From: Thermoplasmata archaeon
Lineage (GTDB): Archaea > Thermoplasmatota > Thermoplasmata > RBG-16-68-12 > SOIM01
Assembly: GCA_023140195.1 (NCBI GenBank)
Contig: JAGLME010000015.1
Span: forward strand, 186,001 to 250,000
Reading direction: 5' to 3'
Length of the DNA stretch: 64,000 nucleotides
The stretch's first letter is position 1. Each line of letters starts with the position of its first letter. Made by a program: the position numbers and the translations under genes. Shown here in pieces: positions 60,928-64,000 of this stretch. Under the pieces are notes generated by a model, which made no database searches, was not told the origin of the DNA, and saw nothing but the letters and a program-made list of their open reading frames with translations.

Positions 60928-61109
60928 ATCCCATCCCTGAGAACAGATGGACTTTGCTATCTCTCCTCTATGTGACCTCCAGGGGTTTCAAAGAGAATAA
61001 AGATATGTTTTAGATTATCACTTCAAGAAAGGCGTTTCCGGAGCACTGGCTGTACATTCACCCACCTCCCGCACAAAGTGTAGTATATTCTCCCGCGGTT
61101 TCCCTCATC

Positions 61110-63023
61110 ATGGCATCCACTCTCCAGTCCAAGACATCTATGGAGGAACCTCTAGAGAGGGGGCTGTTCCCGTTCGAGAAGGTGAGGGAGGGCCAGAAGG
61201 GCGTGCTGGAGGATGCCAGGATTGCCCTCGGGGAAGGAAGACATCTGCTGGCCAATGCTCCCACCGGCCTGGGAAAGACGGTCGTTGCGCTCACTGCCTC
61301 CCTGGAGGTCGCGCTGGACCAGGACAAGCTCGTTCTCTTTCTTACTTCAAGACAGTCCCAGCACAAGGCTGCCATTGATACCATACTTCTCATGAACAAG
61401 GCTGGGACCAGGGTCACGGGCGTGGACGTCATCGCCAAGCAGGCTATGTGCCAGTTGCCCGAGGCCAGGAAGTTCAGGAGGGCGTTCTACGATTACTGCT
61501 ACTTCAAGGTGAAGACGAAGTCATGCCCGTGGCACAACCGGGACCACGAAGCGGTTGCAGAGATGATCTCAAGGGAGACCATGCATGTCCACGAGCTCAT
61601 AAACGTGTGCAGGAGGTTCGGAGTGTGCCCCCACAAGACCGCGATGACCGCTGCGGGAAGAGCCCATGTCCTGGTGTGTGACTACAACTATATCTTCTCG
61701 GACGTCAGCAAGCAGGTTCTCAAGTCGATGGACAGGGACCTGAGTGAGATCATTCTCGTCGTTGACGAGGCTCACAACCTTCCCGACCGCGTTCGGAGCC
61801 ATTTGTGTGGAGATCTCAGTCCGCGCGACCTGAAGAGGGGAATCAAGGAGTCGAAGCCATATGACAAAGCATTGTCGAAGTTGCTGAGGTCGATCCTCAT
61901 CAGCTTCCTGAAGACATTCAGAGATGGAGAGGGGGAGGAGAAGGCGGAGAGGGCGCTGTTCCTGGACCTGGTCCAGAAGGCCATGCGGAAAGTGTCGGGA
62001 GAGGACCTGCGGATAATGGACCTTATCGTACATCTGGAGGAGGTAGGCCAGGCAGTCGTCAGAGATGGGGGATCTTCCACTCTGATGGAGATAGCCAACT
62101 TCATGAAGAAATGGAACGAGATGGACGACGGGATGGTGAGGATACAGACCCACGGGAAGGACAAGAAGATCTCCTACAAACTGCTGGACCCATCCATTCT
62201 GAGCGCGCCCATATTCAAAGAACTGCATTCTTCAATCATCATGAGCGGCACCCTCCACCCGGTCAACATGTACAGGGACCTACTGGGTCTGGAACCCGAA
62301 AGGACGATGTCTGGTAACTACCCTTCGCCTTTTCCCAAGGAGAACAGGTCGGTTGTGGTGACTCCAAGCCTAACAAGTTTGTACGCCAAGAGGACCGAGA
62401 GCATGTATGCTTCCTACGCCCAGAACATCATGTGGATCGCAGATGGCCTGCCAGGGAACATCGCAGTGTTCTTTCCGTCCTACGCCTTTCTGCAGAAGAT
62501 CAAGGAGGGAATGGGACAATGGAAGGGCAAGGACCTGCTGCAAGAGAGGTCGAGAATGAAGAAGGAAGAGAAGACCGCCCTGCTGGAGGAACTGAAGGTG
62601 AAGAAGGAGAAGGGTGGAGCAATCCTCATGGGCGTCCTGGGAGGTTCGCTCTCCGAAGGTATCGATTTCAAGAACAACCTGCTGCACTCGGTCGTGGTCG
62701 TCGGTCTTCCCCTGAGCCCACCCAGTATAGAGAACCAGGCCCTCAAGGACTATTATTCCGATAAGTTCGGTCCCAGGAAGGGATTCGAGTATTCGGTCAT
62801 CCATCCGGCTCTGAACAAGGTCCTCCAGGCCGCCGGGAGGTGCATCAGGAGCGAGAAGGACAAGGCGATCATATTCCTCATGGACTCCAGATACACGCAG
62901 GACCGGTACTCGAAATGCATGCCCCTAGGCTTCGATTTTGACGTGTCCAGGGACGTGCGTGGGAACGTCTCCAGGTTCTCCAAAAGGGCCTTCCCGGAAC
63001 TGGTCACGGTCAGAGTATCTTAA
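61110..63023 (+). CDS. XPD/DinG-family Fe-S DNA helicase
   Basis: 637 aa. Superfamily 2 helicase: Walker A NAPTGLGKTVVAL (residues ~49-61) and VVDEAHNLPDRV (~216-227). Motif IV-VI regions are TGTLHP-like SGTLHPVNMY, GVLGGSLSEGIDFKNNLL and QAAGRCIRSEKDKA. Cys residues at about 114, 130, 139, 167 and 173 supply the four ligands of the XPD Fe-S cluster domain. 5'-3' DNA helicase of nucleotide excision repair type. GTAGTATATTC lies ~27 bp before the ATG (leaderless). Bud32 follows at 33 bp. Confidence 0.92.
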   Translation: MASTLQSKTSMEEPLERGLFPFEKVREGQKGVLEDARIALGEGRHLLANAPTGLGKTVVALTASLEVALDQDKLVLFLTSRQSQHKAAIDTILLMNKAGTRVTGVDVIAKQAMCQLPEARKFRRAFYDYCYFKVKTKSCPWHNRDHEAVAEMISRETMHVHELINVCRRFGVCPHKTAMTAAGRAHVLVCDYNYIFSDVSKQVLKSMDRDLSEIILVVDEAHNLPDRVRSHLCGDLSPRDLKRGIKESKPYDKALSKLLRSILISFLKTFRDGEGEEKAERALFLDLVQKAMRKVSGEDLRIMDLIVHLEEVGQAVVRDGGSSTLMEIANFMKKWNEMDDGMVRIQTHGKDKKISYKLLDPSILSAPIFKELHSSIIMSGTLHPVNMYRDLLGLEPERTMSGNYPSPFPKENRSVVVTPSLTSLYAKRTESMYASYAQNIMWIADGLPGNIAVFFPSYAFLQKIKEGMGQWKGKDLLQERSRMKKEEKTALLEELKVKKEKGGAILMGVLGGSLSEGIDFKNNLLHSVVVVGLPLSPPSIENQALKDYYSDKFGPRKGFEYSVIHPALNKVLQAAGRCIRSEKDKAIIFLMDSRYTQDRYSKCMPLGFDFDVSRDVRGNVSRFSKRAFPELVTVRVS

Positions 63024-63056
63024 CTTATTTCTATTCGGTCGGCGATTAGTGCGCCG

Positions 63057-63665
63057 ATGCACATTCGGACCGGGGCGGAGGCCGAGATACACCTGGATGA
63101 ATGGGAAGGCCGCAAGGTCGTGAACAAGATCAGGGTGAAGAAGGGCTACCGGGACCCGGAACTGGACGAAAGGCTCAGGTCGAAGAGGATCAAGACAGAA
63201 GTCAAGCTCATGAGGGAGTGCAGGAAACTGGGCATATCGGTCCCGATAATCTATGATGTAGACCTCACTGGCAACAAGATCATGATGGAATTCGTGGAGG
63301 GCGAAAGGGTCAAGGACATCCTGGATTCCGACCGGAAGGACAAGAAGGGTCTGTGCTGGGAGATAGGGGAGAAGGTCGGCAGGATGCACAGAGAAGGCAT
63401 TGCACATGGGGATTTGACCACCTCAAACATGATACTGAATGGAGAGAGACTGTATTTCATCGATCTCAGCCTGGGGGAGAAGTCGGAGGAACTGGAGGTT
63501 CTGGGTGTGGACCTTCACCTTCTGAGGGAAGCGTTCTTGAGCGCCCATTCCAAGGTCTTCGATCTGTTCGAGGAGGTTCTCAAGGGGTACCTCGCCTCAT
63601 ATCCAGAAGGGTCTGATGTGATACAGAAGATGAAAGACATCGAATCCAGGGGGAGATACACCTGA
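63057..63665 (+). CDS. bud32: KEOPS complex kinase/ATPase Bud32 (stand-alone)
   Basis: 202 aa. Small RIO-like kinase fold: RTGAEAEIH, VVNKIRVKKGYRDPELDERLRSKRIKTEVKLM (Lys and the R-x-x-R-E helix), MEFVEGERVKDIL, IAHGDLTTSNMIL (catalytic loop, ~118-130) and LYFIDLSLGEKSEELEVLGVDLHLL (~136-160). Works with Kae1 in t6A tRNA modification. In many archaea it is fused to Kae1; here it is separate. The next gene overlaps its stop. Confidence 0.93.
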   Translation: MHIRTGAEAEIHLDEWEGRKVVNKIRVKKGYRDPELDERLRSKRIKTEVKLMRECRKLGISVPIIYDVDLTGNKIMMEFVEGERVKDILDSDRKDKKGLCWEIGEKVGRMHREGIAHGDLTTSNMILNGERLYFIDLSLGEKSEELEVLGVDLHLLREAFLSAHSKVFDLFEEVLKGYLASYPEGSDVIQKMKDIESRGRYT

Positions 63666-64000
63666 TACGGTTCGTGACCACCAATGAAGGCAAGTTCAGA
63701 GAGGTCTCCAGGATGCTGGCTGAGGCCGGGATCGAATCCGAGATGGTCGATCTGGATTACCCTGAGATTCAATGCGATACACTGGAAGAAGTGGTCAAGA
63801 ATGCCTTGAACTGGTTATCTGGCAAGGTGGAAGGGGATTTCTTGATAGATGATTCGGGATTGTTCATATCTTCTCTGGGGGGCTTTCCTGGCGTGTATTC
63901 CTCGTACGTCTTTCACACCGTTGGTTGCGAGGGCATACTGAAGATCCTTGAGGGCGTGGAGGACAGAGATGCTGAATTCAGGTGTTGCTTTGGTCTGCAC
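63662..64000 (+). CDS. rdgB: Non-canonical purine NTP pyrophosphatase (RdgB/HAM1), 5' part
   Basis: About 113 codons visible; cut by the window end. RFVTTNEGKFREVSRML is the family N-terminus (TNxGKxxE), VDLDYPEIQCDTLEEVVKNAL follows, and FLIDDSGLFISSLGGFPGVYSSY holds the metal and substrate residues (DDSGL). Hydrolyses ITP, XTP and dITP. The best start is a CTG at 63662 (CTG ATA CGG TTC GTG), overlapping the Bud32 stop as CTGA; the only conventional start, GTG at 63674, would delete most of the first beta-strand. Confidence 0.88.
   Translation, partial: MIRFVTTNEGKFREVSRMLAEAGIESEMVDLDYPEIQCDTLEEVVKNALNWLSGKVEGDFLIDDSGLFISSLGGFPGVYSSYVFHTVGCEGILKILEGVEDRDAEFRCCFGLH

Overview
The window is an archaeal chromosome segment of about 50% GC with dense, mostly operonic coding. 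Archaeal markers are a siroheme-dependent heme operon (ahbA/ahbB/radical SAM), archaeal riboflavin genes (ribL, archaeal ribC), AglB, Tsr3, Trm112, XPD, Bud32, translin, type IV pilin-like proteins, KaiC-like ATPases, a canonical C/D box sRNA, and many TATA boxes 25-30 bp upstream of leaderless or short-leader starts. The gene set looks most like a Thermoplasmatota lineage; this is inference from gene content, as no rRNA is present.

Layout. 1-5230 (minus): sugar-phosphate isomerase, nitroreductase, then a tightly overlapping heme operon running off the left edge in hemA. 5326-7353 (plus): a complete ribB-ribL-ribC-ribH operon. 7443-15590: housekeeping genes (methyltransferase, roadblock protein, PHP phosphoesterase, MetRS, gamma-carbonic-anhydrase-like protein, M3 and M29-like peptidases, TRAM protein). 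15591-23258: an accessory region with a wHTH-TPR regulator, secreted proteins, a beta-helix surface protein, a small tautomerase and two candidate small RNAs, one of which has a perfectly repeated 82-nt sequence. 23259-26321: purD, an M20 peptidase and translin. 26323-27105: a probable toxin-antitoxin-like pair with repeats at its promoter. 27347-33680: an eight-gene operon built around a V4R sensor-like protein, a KaiC-like ATPase, a roadblock-like protein, a zinc-finger/coiled-coil/wHTH protein and two unrecognised paralogues; this is my best candidate for an undescribed system. 33684-40969 (minus): a giant AglB fused to a long extracellular beta-sandwich region, plus a small co-operonic surface protein. 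41142-43336: two methyltransferases, a Trm112 hub protein and Tsr3. 43502-51211: two very large modular surface proteins, followed by the C/D box sRNA. 51435-56169: RDD, UspA, a small GYD-like protein, two pilin-like proteins with a small membrane protein, and an operon of three RecA/KaiC-fold proteins, two with an altered or absent P-loop. 56557-64000: a DNRLRE-like secreted protein, HPS-RraA fusion, M50 protease, zinc-ribbon protein, XPD helicase, Bud32 and the start of an ITPase.

Themes. (i) Tetrapyrrole and flavin synthesis. (ii) Cell surface: AglB would glycosylate the exported, Asn-X-Ser/Thr-rich proteins encoded here, which share mosaic modules. (iii) KaiC/roadblock/V4R signalling in two separate operons. 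(iv) Small RNAs: one C/D guide RNA and two TATA-to-oligo-T units that expose a CCUCC sequence able to pair with Shine-Dalgarno sites. All functional statements rest on motif recognition; no database search was run.
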